Shown in pieces: positions 55,042 to 64,000 of a stretch of 64,000 bases of DNA. Made by a program: the position numbers and the translations under genes. Under the pieces are notes generated by a model. The model was not told the DNA's origin. It saw only the letters and a program-made list of their open reading frames with translations, and did no database searches. This stretch comes from Corynebacterium amycolatum SK46. GTDB lineage: Bacteria; Actinomycetota; Actinomycetes; Mycobacteriales; Mycobacteriaceae. Every line of letters begins with the position of its first letter. Positions within the stretch are counted from its first letter, which is position 1. Location: the NCBI RefSeq assembly GCF_000173655.1, contig NZ_ABZU01000011.1, positions 1 through 64,000 of the forward strand, in the 5' to 3' direction.

Positions 55042-55989
55042 ATGTTCAACAACTCCCGCACCACCCGCAAGATTGCACAGTCCCTCGCTCTCGTTACCCT
55101 GACTACCCCATTCCTCGCGGCATGTGGCAGCAGCTCCAACGAAGCAGCCGATGACACCATCACTTTCGCCGCTGTTCCGGCCGAGTCCTCCCAGTCTCTC
55201 CAGTCCGACTACGACAATTTGGTCAAGCTGATTGCGAAGGAAACTGGCAAAGAGGTCGAGTTCCAGAATGCCTCTGACTACGCCGCCGTTGTCGAAGGCC
55301 AGCGCGCAGGGAAGATTGATATCGCTTCCTACGGTCCATTCTCCTACGTCATCGCCCATGACTCCGGCGTACCAATCGAAGCTGTTGCCTCCCCTACCAA
55401 TGATGAGAGTAAGGCACCGGCGTACACCTCGCTTGCTTATGTCAAGGAAGGTTCCGACATCGAATCGCTAAAGGACCTCAAGGGCAAGAAGGTCTGCTTC
55501 GTCGACCCAGCATCCACTTCCGGCTACTTGGTCCCGACCAAGGGGCTTATGGATGAAGGGCTGAAGCCGGATGCCGACCTCGAGCCAGTCATGGCTGGTG
55601 GTCACGATGCATCGCTGCTCACGCTTAACGACGGCGGCTGCGACGTGGCCTTCGCGCATGACGCGATGCTGAAAACCCTTGAGAAGTCGAGCCAGATTAA
55701 GCCGGGTGCGTTGAAGTCCATTTGGGAATCTGAACCGATTACCGAAGACCCGATCGCGCTTAACACTGAGACTATCTCTGCTGAGGATCTGGCCAAGATC
55801 AAGACCGCATTATCCGATAAGGCAAACAAGCCGGCACTGGTAAAGGAAGGAATCTGCTCCAGCGAAGAGGACTGCACGCTGCCAGAAGAAATCGAATGGG
55901 GTTACCTCCCGGTCACAGATGCTGATTTCAACTCCATCCGAGAAATCTGCGAAACCACCAAAGCTGATGCCTGCAACGCTGTCTCTTAA
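55042..55989 (+). CDS. phnD: Phosphonate ABC transporter substrate-binding lipoprotein
   Basis: 315 residues. Lipoprotein signal with lipobox LAAC (about residue 29). PhnD-type periplasmic-binding fold: DTITFAAVPAESSQSLQSDYDNLVKLIAKETGKEVEF, GKIDIASYGPFSYV, LKGKKVCFVDPASTSGYLVP (anion-binding S/T), GGCDVAFAHDAML. It captures phosphonate at the outer face of the membrane for PhnC/PhnE. Confidence 0.93.
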   Translation: MFNNSRTTRKIAQSLALVTLTTPFLAACGSSSNEAADDTITFAAVPAESSQSLQSDYDNLVKLIAKETGKEVEFQNASDYAAVVEGQRAGKIDIASYGPFSYVIAHDSGVPIEAVASPTNDESKAPAYTSLAYVKEGSDIESLKDLKGKKVCFVDPASTSGYLVPTKGLMDEGLKPDADLEPVMAGGHDASLLTLNDGGCDVAFAHDAMLKTLEKSSQIKPGALKSIWESEPITEDPIALNTETISAEDLAKIKTALSDKANKPALVKEGICSSEEDCTLPEEIEWGYLPVTDADFNSIREICETTKADACNAVS

Positions 55990-56091
55990 ACGCAGCACTG
56001 CAAAGACTGCCCACGCGCTCGCTCCACACCAAGCCTTTTGCAACCGCACACCCACATCCCGGCCAACGACCTAAATCATAAGGATTTCACC

Positions 56092-56937
56092 ATGCCTTCT
56101 AACGCTGAGAAGATGACACCCGAACTGCAGCGCGCCATCGATCAGCAGTTCGCAGTGCAATTCCACAACGTCACCAAGAACTTCGGCTCCACACTCGGCC
56201 TTGACAACGTCAAGCTCGGTATCCGCACCGGCGAGATCACCGTCCTCCTGGGACTGTCGGGCTCGGGTAAGACAACTCTGCTCCGCCATATCAATGCGCT
56301 GCATACTCCGTCGTCAGGCACGGTGCGTGTGTTGGGCCAGAATCTGAACGCGCTGAAGAAGCGCGAGCTGCGTGAGTTGCGCAAGGACATCGGCGTGATT
56401 TTCCAGAGCTTTAACCTGGTTGACCGGATGTCGGTGCTGGAGAATGTCTGCACTGGAGCGCTGGGCGATCTGAAGGGGCCACGTATTTCCCTGCTCTCGT
56501 ACCCGAAGCGGGTTAAGCAGGAGGCTCTTGAGGTGCTGGACCGCGTGGGCCTCGCTGACCGTGCTCATCAGCGCGCCGATACGCTCTCGGGCGGTCAGCA
56601 GCAGCGCGCCGCCATTGCGCGTGCGCTCATGCAGCACCCGAAGATCTTGCTTGCCGACGAGCCCGTCGCCGCCCTTGACCCGGTGTCGTCTAACCAGGTC
56701 ATTGAGCTGCTGGAGCAGATTTCTCGCGAGGATAACCTCACCGTGATTTCCTCTCTGCACCAGGTGCAGCTGGCGGTGGATTTTGCGGACCGCATCATTG
56801 GTCTGCAGGCAGGTCGTGTGAAGTTTGACCGCGAGACCAGGGGTATGACTGCAGAGACCGCCGCCACCATTTACCAGTCGGTATCCGAGGCCACTGAGGA
56901 TGCAACCACCAGCGCATCGCTCAAGGCGGAGGCGTAA
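56092..56937 (+). CDS. phnC: Phosphonate ABC transporter ATPase
   Basis: 281 residues from ATG 56092, after TAAGGAT; a TTG at 56038 is rejected. Walker A GLSGSGKTTLLRHI, Q-loop GVIFQSFNLVDRMSVLENV, signature LSGGQQQRAAIARALMQ, Walker B ILLADEPVAALD, switch His in ISSLHQ. The N- and C-terminal extensions are short. phnE starts 6 bp after the stop. Confidence 0.94.
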   Translation: MPSNAEKMTPELQRAIDQQFAVQFHNVTKNFGSTLGLDNVKLGIRTGEITVLLGLSGSGKTTLLRHINALHTPSSGTVRVLGQNLNALKKRELRELRKDIGVIFQSFNLVDRMSVLENVCTGALGDLKGPRISLLSYPKRVKQEALEVLDRVGLADRAHQRADTLSGGQQQRAAIARALMQHPKILLADEPVAALDPVSSNQVIELLEQISREDNLTVISSLHQVQLAVDFADRIIGLQAGRVKFDRETRGMTAETAATIYQSVSEATEDATTSASLKAEA

Positions 56938-56943
56938 AAACCA

Positions 56944-58647
56944 ATGACCGCTCCTGCTGTTTCCCAGCCGCGTACGTCGGCTCCTGAGAATAAGCCCCGC
57001 AATTACAACTCCATTGCCGCGACTGCCGTGTTGATTCTGCTCGCAGCTATCGGCGCGTGGTCGGTTAATTCGATTGGCATCAACCTGGTCACCATCAGCG
57101 AGTCTGCGGACAATGCCGCCAACTTTGTCGCGCGCATGTTCCCGCTGGAATTCCCGCCGATGGCCGAGCTGCTCAGCCTCATCGGCGAGACCCTAGCTAT
57201 CGTCTTCCTCGCCACTGCGCTGTCGGTGATTCTCTCTGTGCCGCTGGCTGTCCTCGCCGCGCGCACCACTACGTTCTCGCCGACCGCCCGCTGGATTTCC
57301 CGCGCGCTCATCGTGCTTGCTCGCGCGATTCCCGATCTGGTGCTGGCCATCGTGTTTATCCGCATGTTCGGCATCGGTGCCATCGGTGGCATCCTCGCTA
57401 TGGGCATCCACTCTGTCGGCATGGTCGCAAAGCTCTACGCCGACGCGATTGAAGAGCTTGACGACGGCCCCCGCGAAGCAATCGAGTCGGTCGGTGGTAG
57501 CCGCACGCAGCAGATTGTCTCGGCTATCCCGCAGGCGCTAACCCCGCAGCTCATTGCCACTGCGCTGCACCGTTTCGACATCAACCTGCGCACCTCCGTG
57601 CTCCTGGGCTATGTCGGTGTGGGCGGTATCGGTATGGCAATTGCCGATTCGCTGCGCACCCTCAACTACCGCGAGGGCATGGCTCTGGCGCTTGTAGTTC
57701 TGCTGCTGTGTATCGTCATGGAGCTACTCTCCGGTTCGCTGCGTGCAATCATTATGCGCAAGTCCGACTCTTCCCTGCTGTCCGGCACCTGGGTCGACCG
57801 CATGTGGGGCACGAAGATCGAGGACAAGCGCAAGGCTGCTAAGCAGGGTGCCACCGACGGTAAGCCGTCGATTAACCCGCCGTGGACTGCTGCTCGAGTC
57901 TCCCGCGTGCTGACCACCATCGCACTTGTGGTCATCACCATCGCTGCATTTGCCGAGACAGAAATCTCCGCCTCCAACTTCTTCACCGGCCTGGCCAACC
58001 TGCCAGAGACCATGGCTCTGTTCCTGCCGCCGTCCTCCGGCGGTATTGCCGGCGAGATCTTCCAGCTGCTTCTCGATACCCTGCAGATCGCCTTCGCCGC
58101 CACCTTCCTCGGCGCTATCCTCGCCATCCCGATTGGCATCATGGCTGCCTCCAACGTGGTCGCCAACAAGTGGGTACACGGCTTCTTCCGCGTGCTCATC
58201 GTGGTCATCCGCGGTATCCCGGAGCTGATTCTGGCCATCATCTTCGTGGTCATCTCCGGCCTGGGCCCGGTCGCCGGTACGCTCGCACTGGCTCTCGGTG
58301 CCGTTGGTCTGCTGTCCAAGTTGGTCGCTGACTCGCTGGAAGAAACCGACACTGACGTGCAGGAAGCCCTGCGCACTACTGGCGCAACCGAGTCGCAGAT
58401 CTTCTTCGCTGCCACCGTCCGCCAGGCAATCCCGTCTTTCATTGCCCACTGCCTCTACCTGCTGGACACCAACATCCGCTCGGCCACGCTACTCGGTGTC
58501 GTCGGTGCAGGCGGCATTGGCTTCCAGCTGCTCAATGCCTCTCGAGTCAACCAGTTCGACGTCGTCACCTACATCCTCATCCTTATGGTCGCTGTCGTCC
58601 TCGTCGTCGAGGCGCTGTCCATGTGGCTGCGTGCCGCCGTCCGCTAA
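56944..58647 (+). CDS. phnE: Phosphonate ABC transporter permease, two PhnE domains fused
   Basis: 567 residues, about twice a normal PhnE. Repeat 1 (~20-275) has the EAA-like loop AIEELDDGPREAIESVGGSRTQQIVSAIPQALTPQLIATALHRFDINLRTSVLLGYVGVGGIG. Repeat 2 (~310-565) has DSLEETDTDVQEALRTTGATESQIFFAATVRQAIPSF and SATLLGVVGAGGIGFQL. Each has about six TM segments. A charged linker (~270-300) joins them. One polypeptide therefore supplies both permease subunits. Confidence 0.93.
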   Translation: MTAPAVSQPRTSAPENKPRNYNSIAATAVLILLAAIGAWSVNSIGINLVTISESADNAANFVARMFPLEFPPMAELLSLIGETLAIVFLATALSVILSVPLAVLAARTTTFSPTARWISRALIVLARAIPDLVLAIVFIRMFGIGAIGGILAMGIHSVGMVAKLYADAIEELDDGPREAIESVGGSRTQQIVSAIPQALTPQLIATALHRFDINLRTSVLLGYVGVGGIGMAIADSLRTLNYREGMALALVVLLLCIVMELLSGSLRAIIMRKSDSSLLSGTWVDRMWGTKIEDKRKAAKQGATDGKPSINPPWTAARVSRVLTTIALVVITIAAFAETEISASNFFTGLANLPETMALFLPPSSGGIAGEIFQLLLDTLQIAFAATFLGAILAIPIGIMAASNVVANKWVHGFFRVLIVVIRGIPELILAIIFVVISGLGPVAGTLALALGAVGLLSKLVADSLEETDTDVQEALRTTGATESQIFFAATVRQAIPSFIAHCLYLLDTNIRSATLLGVVGAGGIGFQLLNASRVNQFDVVTYILILMVAVVLVVEALSMWLRAAVR

Positions 58648-58692
58648 TCCCCTCCCCAGTCCCCGTCCCCTTCTACCGAAAAGGAAAACTCC

Positions 58693-59361
58693 ATGACCTA
58701 CCAGCTCGCTATCTTCGACATGGCTGGCACCACCATCGACGACCGTGACGAGGTCTACCGCGTCCTCCGCGAAGCCACCGAACGCGAAGGTGCCCGCTAC
58801 GCCGACGAGGCTTTCCAGCGCTACATGGGCACCGAAAAGTTCTGGGCAATCGGCAATCTGCTCCGTGAAGGTGGAATCGAGCCGACGCCAGAGGTTCACA
58901 ACCACGCTTGGGAGTTCTTCCGCGCCGAGCTTGCTCGCACATACAAGGAAAACCCGCCGACCCCGCTACCAGGCGTCGAAGACATGCTGAAGGTACTGCA
59001 CGACAAGGGCATCAAAGTCGGCTTGACGACGGGCTTTGCGCGCGAAATCGTCGATATCATTGTCTCCTCCATGGGGTGGGACAACGGGATTATCGACACC
59101 GTTGTCGCCGGTGACGAAGTCGAGCACGGCCGCCCCGAGCCCGACCAGATTCTGACTGTCATGGAGAAGCTCGGTGTGACCGACAAGTCGGCTGTCATCA
59201 GCTCCGGTGACACCGAGGCCGATGTTCGTTCCGCACAGAAAGCTGGCGTCACCAGCGTCGGTGTGCTCACCGGCCACCTGACTCGCGAACAGTTCGAATC
59301 CCTCAGCGCTGATCACGTGCTGGATTCTTCCGCGAACCTGCTGGACCTTGTTGGAGAGTAG
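58693..59361 (+). CDS. Phosphonatase-like HAD hydrolase (PhnX-like)
   Basis: 222 residues with AAAAGGA upstream. HAD superfamily: nucleophile Asp9 in IFDMAGTTID, Lys49 in YMGTEKFW, a candidate for the Schiff-base lysine of phosphonoacetaldehyde hydrolase, then GLTTGFAREIVDII (motif II) and SSGDTEADVRSAQKAGVTSVGVLTG (motif IV). Shorter than classical PhnX (about 265). Likely cleaves phosphonoacetaldehyde to acetaldehyde and phosphate; related HADs could act on other phosphonates. Confidence 0.87.
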   Translation: MTYQLAIFDMAGTTIDDRDEVYRVLREATEREGARYADEAFQRYMGTEKFWAIGNLLREGGIEPTPEVHNHAWEFFRAELARTYKENPPTPLPGVEDMLKVLHDKGIKVGLTTGFAREIVDIIVSSMGWDNGIIDTVVAGDEVEHGRPEPDQILTVMEKLGVTDKSAVISSGDTEADVRSAQKAGVTSVGVLTGHLTREQFESLSADHVLDSSANLLDLVGE

Positions 59362-59402
59362 GACCTGGACTGTAAATCTGCACAAGTAAGCACATAACGG
59401 TA

Positions 59403-60479
59403 ATGACGACTCCGACTCCCCCAACCTCTTCCACTTCTACTGCACCGGTGGAAATGGCCCAGGCGCTTGTCTGGCACGGCGGTGGCGACTTTCGCATGCA
59501 GGAGGTTCCTATTCCTGAACTGCAGGAAGGCGAAACCCTGGTGGAAATCACCACCGCCACCATCTGTGGCTCCGACCGTCACACCGTGTTCGGTCGCCGC
59601 AGCGCGCCTTGCCCTAGCGTTCTCGGCCACGAGGGAGTCGGCATTGTCCGTGCCACCCGCAACCCAGATTTGCAGGCTGGCCAGCGTGTGGTGTTCTCTG
59701 TCACCGCGCCATGCATGGAGTGCGACCGCTGTGAACGCGGCATGACCGCCAAGTGCCGGAATTTGAAAAAGACTGGTCACGAGGCTTTCGATAGCGACTG
59801 GCCTCTTTCGGGTACCTATGCTTCCCACATTGTGCTGCGCAACCATCAGCCGGTGGTAGTAGTCCCCGACTCGCTTACCGATGAAGCGGCCTCCATCGCC
59901 ACCTGCGCCGGCGCCACAGTGATGGCTTGTATGGAACAGGCTGGACCCCTTGCAGGTAAACGAGTCCTGGTTATGGGCATCGGCATGCTTGGCCTTATCG
60001 CAGTTGAGGCAGCTGTTCGGGATGGCGCCGCTGAGGTTGTGGCCATTGACCGCAATCAGACACGGCTTGAATGGGCACGACAGTTGGGTGCGGTTGTGCC
60101 CGACCCGTCGGCTGCTGGTGCCGATTCCGAACCAGAGCCTTTCGATATCACCCTCGAATTGTCCGGTAGCGAATTCGGAGTCACTACCTGCATCGGCAGC
60201 CTCGACATAGGTGGCCGAGCGGTGCTGGCCGGAAGTGTTGCTACTTCCCCGAGCTATGCCCTCGATCCCGAGTGGCTCGTCCGTGGCTGGCGCACCATCA
60301 CTGGCGTCCACAACTACGAGCCACGGCATCTGGAGCAGGCTGTGAATCTCCTTGCTGATTCCCAGATTGATTGGGACACCGTTGTGTCAAAGCCAATTGC
60401 GCTGGAGGATGCGCCTGCAGAGGTGGAAGCTGCGCCATCACCGAATGCGTTGTTGCGGGCTGCAGTCAAACTATCGTAA
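59403..60479 (+). CDS. Zinc-binding alcohol dehydrogenase, phosphonate-associated (HpnZ/TIGR03366 type)
   Basis: 358 residues. MDR family: catalytic zinc ligands in TICGSDRHTVF, LGHEGVG; structural zinc CMECDRCERGMTAKC; NAD(P) fold VLVMGIGMLGLIAVEAAV. The end PNALLRAAVKLS matches members linked to phosphonate uptake genes. It may reduce or oxidise the aldehyde/alcohol product of the pathway. Last gene of the operon. Confidence 0.87.
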   Translation: MTTPTPPTSSTSTAPVEMAQALVWHGGGDFRMQEVPIPELQEGETLVEITTATICGSDRHTVFGRRSAPCPSVLGHEGVGIVRATRNPDLQAGQRVVFSVTAPCMECDRCERGMTAKCRNLKKTGHEAFDSDWPLSGTYASHIVLRNHQPVVVVPDSLTDEAASIATCAGATVMACMEQAGPLAGKRVLVMGIGMLGLIAVEAAVRDGAAEVVAIDRNQTRLEWARQLGAVVPDPSAAGADSEPEPFDITLELSGSEFGVTTCIGSLDIGGRAVLAGSVATSPSYALDPEWLVRGWRTITGVHNYEPRHLEQAVNLLADSQIDWDTVVSKPIALEDAPAEVEAAPSPNALLRAAVKLS

Positions 60480-60608
60480 GACCGAGCTTTGAAAGCGAGA
60501 TTCTTCCCAACTAGCCGTACTTACTGCTGGTTTCGATTCCCTCAAAACACGAATCACCAGTGCCTCGTAGTTTTCTCAAACCACAATTCCAAAAGGTTAG
60601 TTAAAACT

Positions 60609-62291
60609 CTAATCTGCGCCCTCGTCAGTTCTTGGTATCAAACCCGCATCCTGGAGCGCAGATGCCATCCTCTCGTCACTGCACGTCATAGCCGCAAATT
60701 CATTGAGAAACTCATCGAATATCTCAATCCTTCCAACAAGTCTTGCTTCTGCTTCGACCTCTAAAAGACGATCAACAATTGCCTGGTGATGATAGGACGG
60801 GAATAGGCGGTATTCGCATTCAATCGATCCCAATCCGAGATTGATTGCTGTCAGTGGAAAGCTGTGTCGCAATTTTTCAAACGTAAGCCACGACTGATCG
60901 TAGTCAAGCATTGCTGCATCGCCACGACTAATCAACACAGAATCACGCTTGGCTTCTAACCTAAAGGTTTTCAATATCACTTGGAACAGGCGAAACTGCT
61001 CTGCACTTAAAATCTCTTCTGCTTGCGCCAGGTACTTTTCTTCGTCGGTTGCTGTCATCGGCCCAACTGCTGCCGCTGCCTCCAATGACTCCCATGGGTG
61101 ACGCGGGTCAAAAAGTGCTAAGACCATGTCGTTATACAGCCCGTTTGCTTCCGGCAAGCTCGATTCCATTAGCCATTTGAGTGCAGGCTTTGCTGCATAG
61201 GTTGCTTCACTACTCCTACCAAAGGCAAATAATCCTTGCTCAAAGAAACTGCGGATATACATAACCCGCTCAGTGGTAGGACTCTTATGCAACACTCTAT
61301 CGGCCGCCAAGTTCCACGCCGCGCGAGGAACGTGCAACATCTGATAGCTGTAAACATCGTCAAGACTCAATTTTTCGGAAATCGAGATTGTGCGTTCCCA
61401 AGTCTCTATCCGAGCGTCATTTTGTTCACATAGCCAATCAACGAGTTCTCTAAGCTGGTTATCGCTGAGCAAGCTAAAAATCTTATCTAGGGTTAGGAAC
61501 TCTTGGCCTGCCTTTTCATTTCCGAGTGTTTCTTCCACCCAACCGACTAGCTGTTCGTCCGCCGGGACAGAGCAAGTCTTGACTATGTCGACCACTGAGT
61601 CCCAAGTTGAGTACAGCCGTTCAGAAGGACCAATTTTCTGGATTAGTTTCTGAATTTTAGAGGCTGCTTCCATCACAGGCTGCACTAACCGTGGACCGTA
61701 TCCTGCCTGTAGGAATGGTGTGACCACATTAATGAAGTTCTCAACATCAGCAATTAAGGCATCGGAATCTCCGGCGAATTGATCGAAAATTTCTGCTGCG
61801 CTTCTGACCGGAGCAAATCGTTCAGTGTCATCAGAACCGTATGGAACTGCCAAAGATTGCTCCGTCTGCTCGCGCAATCGCAACGCAATGTCCAGGGGAA
61901 TTGTCGCTCCCAGTTGAGATAAGAGAATCTCACGCAAATCTTGCACCGGAAGCGAGTTGATGATTTCCACCGGGGATAAACTGTCGAGTTCAGAGTCCAA
62001 CTCGGCTTCGTCTGGCATGCTTCCGCGCCCAAATACGATGACGGCGACAGCAGCGACATGATCACAAAAGTGTCTAACCGTGAAGTTGTCACACGTACAG
62101 GAGGTGACACCAGGAAGCATCATCCCGTCGTACTCAACGCTTTCCCCGTCGACCTCAGCCAGATAGGTGCCAATACCTCGACCGGTGAGCGCAACATCTA
62201 ACGCCATTGAAAGGCAACGCCGAACTCTCTCGGCACCAAATACCTCTACCAAGTCCTCAAAACTATTCAGCGGCTGCATGCAGAAGTCCAT
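60609..62291 (-). CDS. SWIM zinc-finger protein
   Basis: 560 residues. A SWIM finger near residue 85 (SCTCDNFTVRHFCDH: CxC-x8-CxH) binds zinc and possibly nucleic acid or protein. The remaining ~450 residues are helical with a LGSIECEYRLFPSYHHQAIVDRLLEVEAEA segment near the end. No helicase or ATPase domain is attached, unlike SNF2-linked SWIM proteins. Lower GC than the core genome. Confidence 0.75.
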   Translation of the reverse strand: MDFCMQPLNSFEDLVEVFGAERVRRCLSMALDVALTGRGIGTYLAEVDGESVEYDGMMLPGVTSCTCDNFTVRHFCDHVAAVAVIVFGRGSMPDEAELDSELDSLSPVEIINSLPVQDLREILLSQLGATIPLDIALRLREQTEQSLAVPYGSDDTERFAPVRSAAEIFDQFAGDSDALIADVENFINVVTPFLQAGYGPRLVQPVMEAASKIQKLIQKIGPSERLYSTWDSVVDIVKTCSVPADEQLVGWVEETLGNEKAGQEFLTLDKIFSLLSDNQLRELVDWLCEQNDARIETWERTISISEKLSLDDVYSYQMLHVPRAAWNLAADRVLHKSPTTERVMYIRSFFEQGLFAFGRSSEATYAAKPALKWLMESSLPEANGLYNDMVLALFDPRHPWESLEAAAAVGPMTATDEEKYLAQAEEILSAEQFRLFQVILKTFRLEAKRDSVLISRGDAAMLDYDQSWLTFEKLRHSFPLTAINLGLGSIECEYRLFPSYHHQAIVDRLLEVEAEARLVGRIEIFDEFLNEFAAMTCSDERMASALQDAGLIPRTDEGAD

Positions 62292-62392
62292 ATCTCTATT
62301 GTGCCTGTGAAGAAGTCATTTGGTTTCGACGATGAGATATTTGCCTCAATCGCTAGCCATTCAGCTAGCTGAGCTCCGCGGTGTTGATTTTC

Positions 62393-63307
62393 TTAGCTCT
62401 CCAACCGCTCCAAAACCAGCGCAGCGACTTCATCAATTTTCTCTGCATAGCCAGTGCGCTGGTTCAGCTGAGTTCCCCGCACGCCATCGGTTGCTTGCAG
62501 GTCTGCAATTGGTGAATGACTGTCCTGGGCAGCCGTCGGCACGGAGTACATGTGCGGCACATGCCCAATCAGGTAATGGTCACACGAATGCCCGAGACTA
62601 TCGCCGATCCGCTTTGCTTCGTCGTCAAACTTGCCGCGGAATCGTTCAAAGGCTCCGACAAGCTGTTCTTTACCGTTCGAGCGCCGCTTCACGTATTCCA
62701 GCGTTGTGTAGCCAAGGTACTGAAGCCCACGTCCGTCATGCCCGAGCAACCGAAGCTTTCGAGTTTTCTTCGAGATATCTGGCGAGTAGTTCCTCCACTG
62801 GGCAAGGTTCCCCTCAGAAATTTCGCTGTATTCAGTGACCCAGTCGTTGAACCACTTGGCGAGGTTTCCAAAGACGTGGAAGCTAAACAGGTCGGTTGAC
62901 GTAGGAGTGACGAAGGCGTCGCAGACCAAAAGCACGGTGCGATTGAAAGGGCCTAACGACGGTCCCACGTCGTAGAAGATGTAGTCATATCGATCTTCGT
63001 CCTCCATAGCCACCGCCAACTGCCCGGCCCAGTGGATTCGACGAAAGTCACCGGTCTTCTTGGCTAGCGATGACTGCCATACGTCACTCATGACATCTTC
63101 AATGTTGGAAAGTGCCGGGTGTCCTGGCAGGACATCGACTCCAAACCGCTCCGAGCGCACTGGCCGGATATCGGGCTCGATATCGGTCTCGCCTTCTCGT
63201 AGCGGAATAAACAGCGAGTAGACGGTATTAGCCAACAAATCTCGCTCGGACTGTTCATCATTCGTGCTGCTCAAGTAGATCTCCTCATGCCGCTCTTCAG
63301 TCAGCAT
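62393..63307 (-). CDS. ParA-like protein lacking the N-terminal P-loop
   Basis: 304 residues from ATG 63307, with AGGAGG about 11 bases upstream. YDYIFYDVGPSLGPFNRTVLLVCDAFVTPTSTDLFSFHVFGNLAKWFNDW is the Walker B to mid part of plasmid/phage-type ParA ATPases; DVLPGHPALSNIEDVMSDVW corresponds to the preceding region. The KGGVGKT motif and the ~60 residues before it are absent, and only 49 bases separate it from the next gene. Either a truncated remnant or a non-hydrolysing derivative. Confidence 0.75.
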   Translation of the reverse strand: MLTEERHEEIYLSSTNDEQSERDLLANTVYSLFIPLREGETDIEPDIRPVRSERFGVDVLPGHPALSNIEDVMSDVWQSSLAKKTGDFRRIHWAGQLAVAMEDEDRYDYIFYDVGPSLGPFNRTVLLVCDAFVTPTSTDLFSFHVFGNLAKWFNDWVTEYSEISEGNLAQWRNYSPDISKKTRKLRLLGHDGRGLQYLGYTTLEYVKRRSNGKEQLVGAFERFRGKFDDEAKRIGDSLGHSCDHYLIGHVPHMYSVPTAAQDSHSPIADLQATDGVRGTQLNQRTGYAEKIDEVAALVLERLES

Positions 63308-63356
63308 GAGCTGTGTGGCCCTCCTGCCGACAGGTCACACCCGGCTGTGAGATGCC

Positions 63357-64000
63357 CTACTGATCCTCTTCGAAAAAATCTTCATCCAGTTCATAAAGAG
63401 TAATCTCGTGTGCTTTTTGGACCGCGACGCCATAGTCGAGCATGAGCGCGGATAGTTTCACGCCATCAATCAGAACGATTGTTCCATGCCTATAGTTCGC
63501 TGCGGCTTCTACAGCGCCAGAAGTAAAACGAGAAGTCGTGATGAATACGCCCTTATTCGCACCTCGGGAATCTAGAGCGCCAATAAAGTTCCTAATCTCC
63601 CAATTCGCAACAGAATTCGAGTCAGCATAGCGTTTGGCCTGTACATAGACCTTCCCAAGGCCCAGGGCATCTTCACGAATTACTCCATCGACGCCGCCAT
63701 CATTCGACCGTCCCAGATGCTGCTTCTGGCCGTGGACACCGCCGTATCCCATCGCCCACAGCAGTTCAATAACTGCACGTTCAAAGAACTCCGGAGTCGA
63801 GTCCTGCAGGCGCTGCCGCAAATCAGTTGAAACCTTCGCGTTCCAATCAGCTTGCGCATCTTCCACCATCTCTAATGGCGACTTTGCCGGACTACTCGAA
63901 GCCTCACCCCATGCAGCTAAAGTTCCTCCGCTACGCTCACCCGAGGATGCCGGCAAATCAGATGCTGCATGGCCAGAGCTCTTACGCTCCCGAATCTCAT
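63357..64000 (-). CDS. Mrr-type restriction endonuclease (5' end beyond window)
   Basis: The frame is open to the window edge, so the start is outside; ~214 residues are visible. The C-terminal Mrr_cat domain has FFERAVIELLWAMGYGGVHGQKQHLGRSNDGGVDGVIREDALGLGKVYVQAKRY: catalytic D in GGVDG and the QxK motif VQAKR. It is preceded by a Ser/Gly/Ala-rich linker. Mrr enzymes cut methylated or otherwise modified DNA. Located upstream of the ParA-like gene on the same strand. Confidence 0.85.
   Translation of the reverse strand, partial: EIRERKSSGHAASDLPASSGERSGGTLAAWGEASSSPAKSPLEMVEDAQADWNAKVSTDLRQRLQDSTPEFFERAVIELLWAMGYGGVHGQKQHLGRSNDGGVDGVIREDALGLGKVYVQAKRYADSNSVANWEIRNFIGALDSRGANKGVFITTSRFTSGAVEAAANYRHGTIVLIDGVKLSALMLDYGVAVQKAHEITLYELDEDFFEEDQ

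Overview
The window is high-GC actinobacterial chromosome, most likely a Corynebacterium. The evidence is the combination of an OdhI/GarA FHA protein with its ETTSV phospho-motif, the MerR-DUF151-FtsR-OdhI gene order, RbpA, separate lnt and ppm1 genes, a PldP-type ParA next to xerD and scpAB, and SecA2. Coding density is high. Most 'long ORFs' opposite real genes are GC-driven shadows. Two genes carry single-base frameshifts, so the sequence is either a real isolate with fresh pseudogenes or has one-base errors at those points.

Layout. 0-5.7 kb: 3' end of cobN, then fxsA, lnt, ppm1, convergent rbpA, a small Cys-motif protein and a YceI-like protein. 6-9 kb: a possible leader peptide and a tandem CNNM/DUF21-CBS pair whose second member is frameshifted. 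9-15.6 kb: tpx, a one-domain Lrp/AsnC protein, a FAD dehydrogenase, a cyclopropane-fatty-acid-synthase-like methyltransferase, ndh and a thioesterase. 15.7-25.4 kb: gnd, a thiD-tenA fusion, a DEAD-box helicase, a second intact CNNM pair, a conserved actinobacterial protein and a membrane-anchored binding-protein/VWA protein. 25.5-31.6 kb: MerR regulator, DUF151, ftsR, odhI, secA2, rraA. 31.6-46.3 kb (all minus strand): tRNA-Pro(GGG), a PASTA protein, a cmk-der fusion, rluB, then bioD-bioA and a DUF559/AbiEi-like gene set into what is normally one block, followed by scpB, scpA, pldP, xerD, a NUDIX hydrolase and pyrG. 46.5-49.1 kb: DJ-1/PfpI, a LURP-one/scramblase-like protein and a secreted lipase.

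The accessory part begins near 49 kb: a frameshifted lipoprotein, a hypothetical protein and a Ro60 (TROVE) gene. The Ro60 gene is preceded by a candidate Y-like RNA of about 100 nt whose ends pair over 11 bp. Next is a phosphonate unit: a divergent GntR/UTRA regulator, a FAD amine oxidase-like protein, PhnD, PhnC, a fused double PhnE, a PhnX-like hydrolase and a zinc alcohol dehydrogenase, with two shared operator-like motifs. The window ends with a SWIM zinc-finger protein, a ParA-like protein lacking its P-loop, and an Mrr-type endonuclease cut by the window edge.

The three parts most worth following up are: (i) the aminotransferase-free phosphonate catabolic operon; (ii) the Ro60 gene with its candidate companion RNA; (iii) the DUF559 gene bracketed by two 75-bp palindromic direct repeats (3 mismatches, all pairing-preserving) together with a DnaA-box-like inverted repeat and a 9-bp minisatellite.
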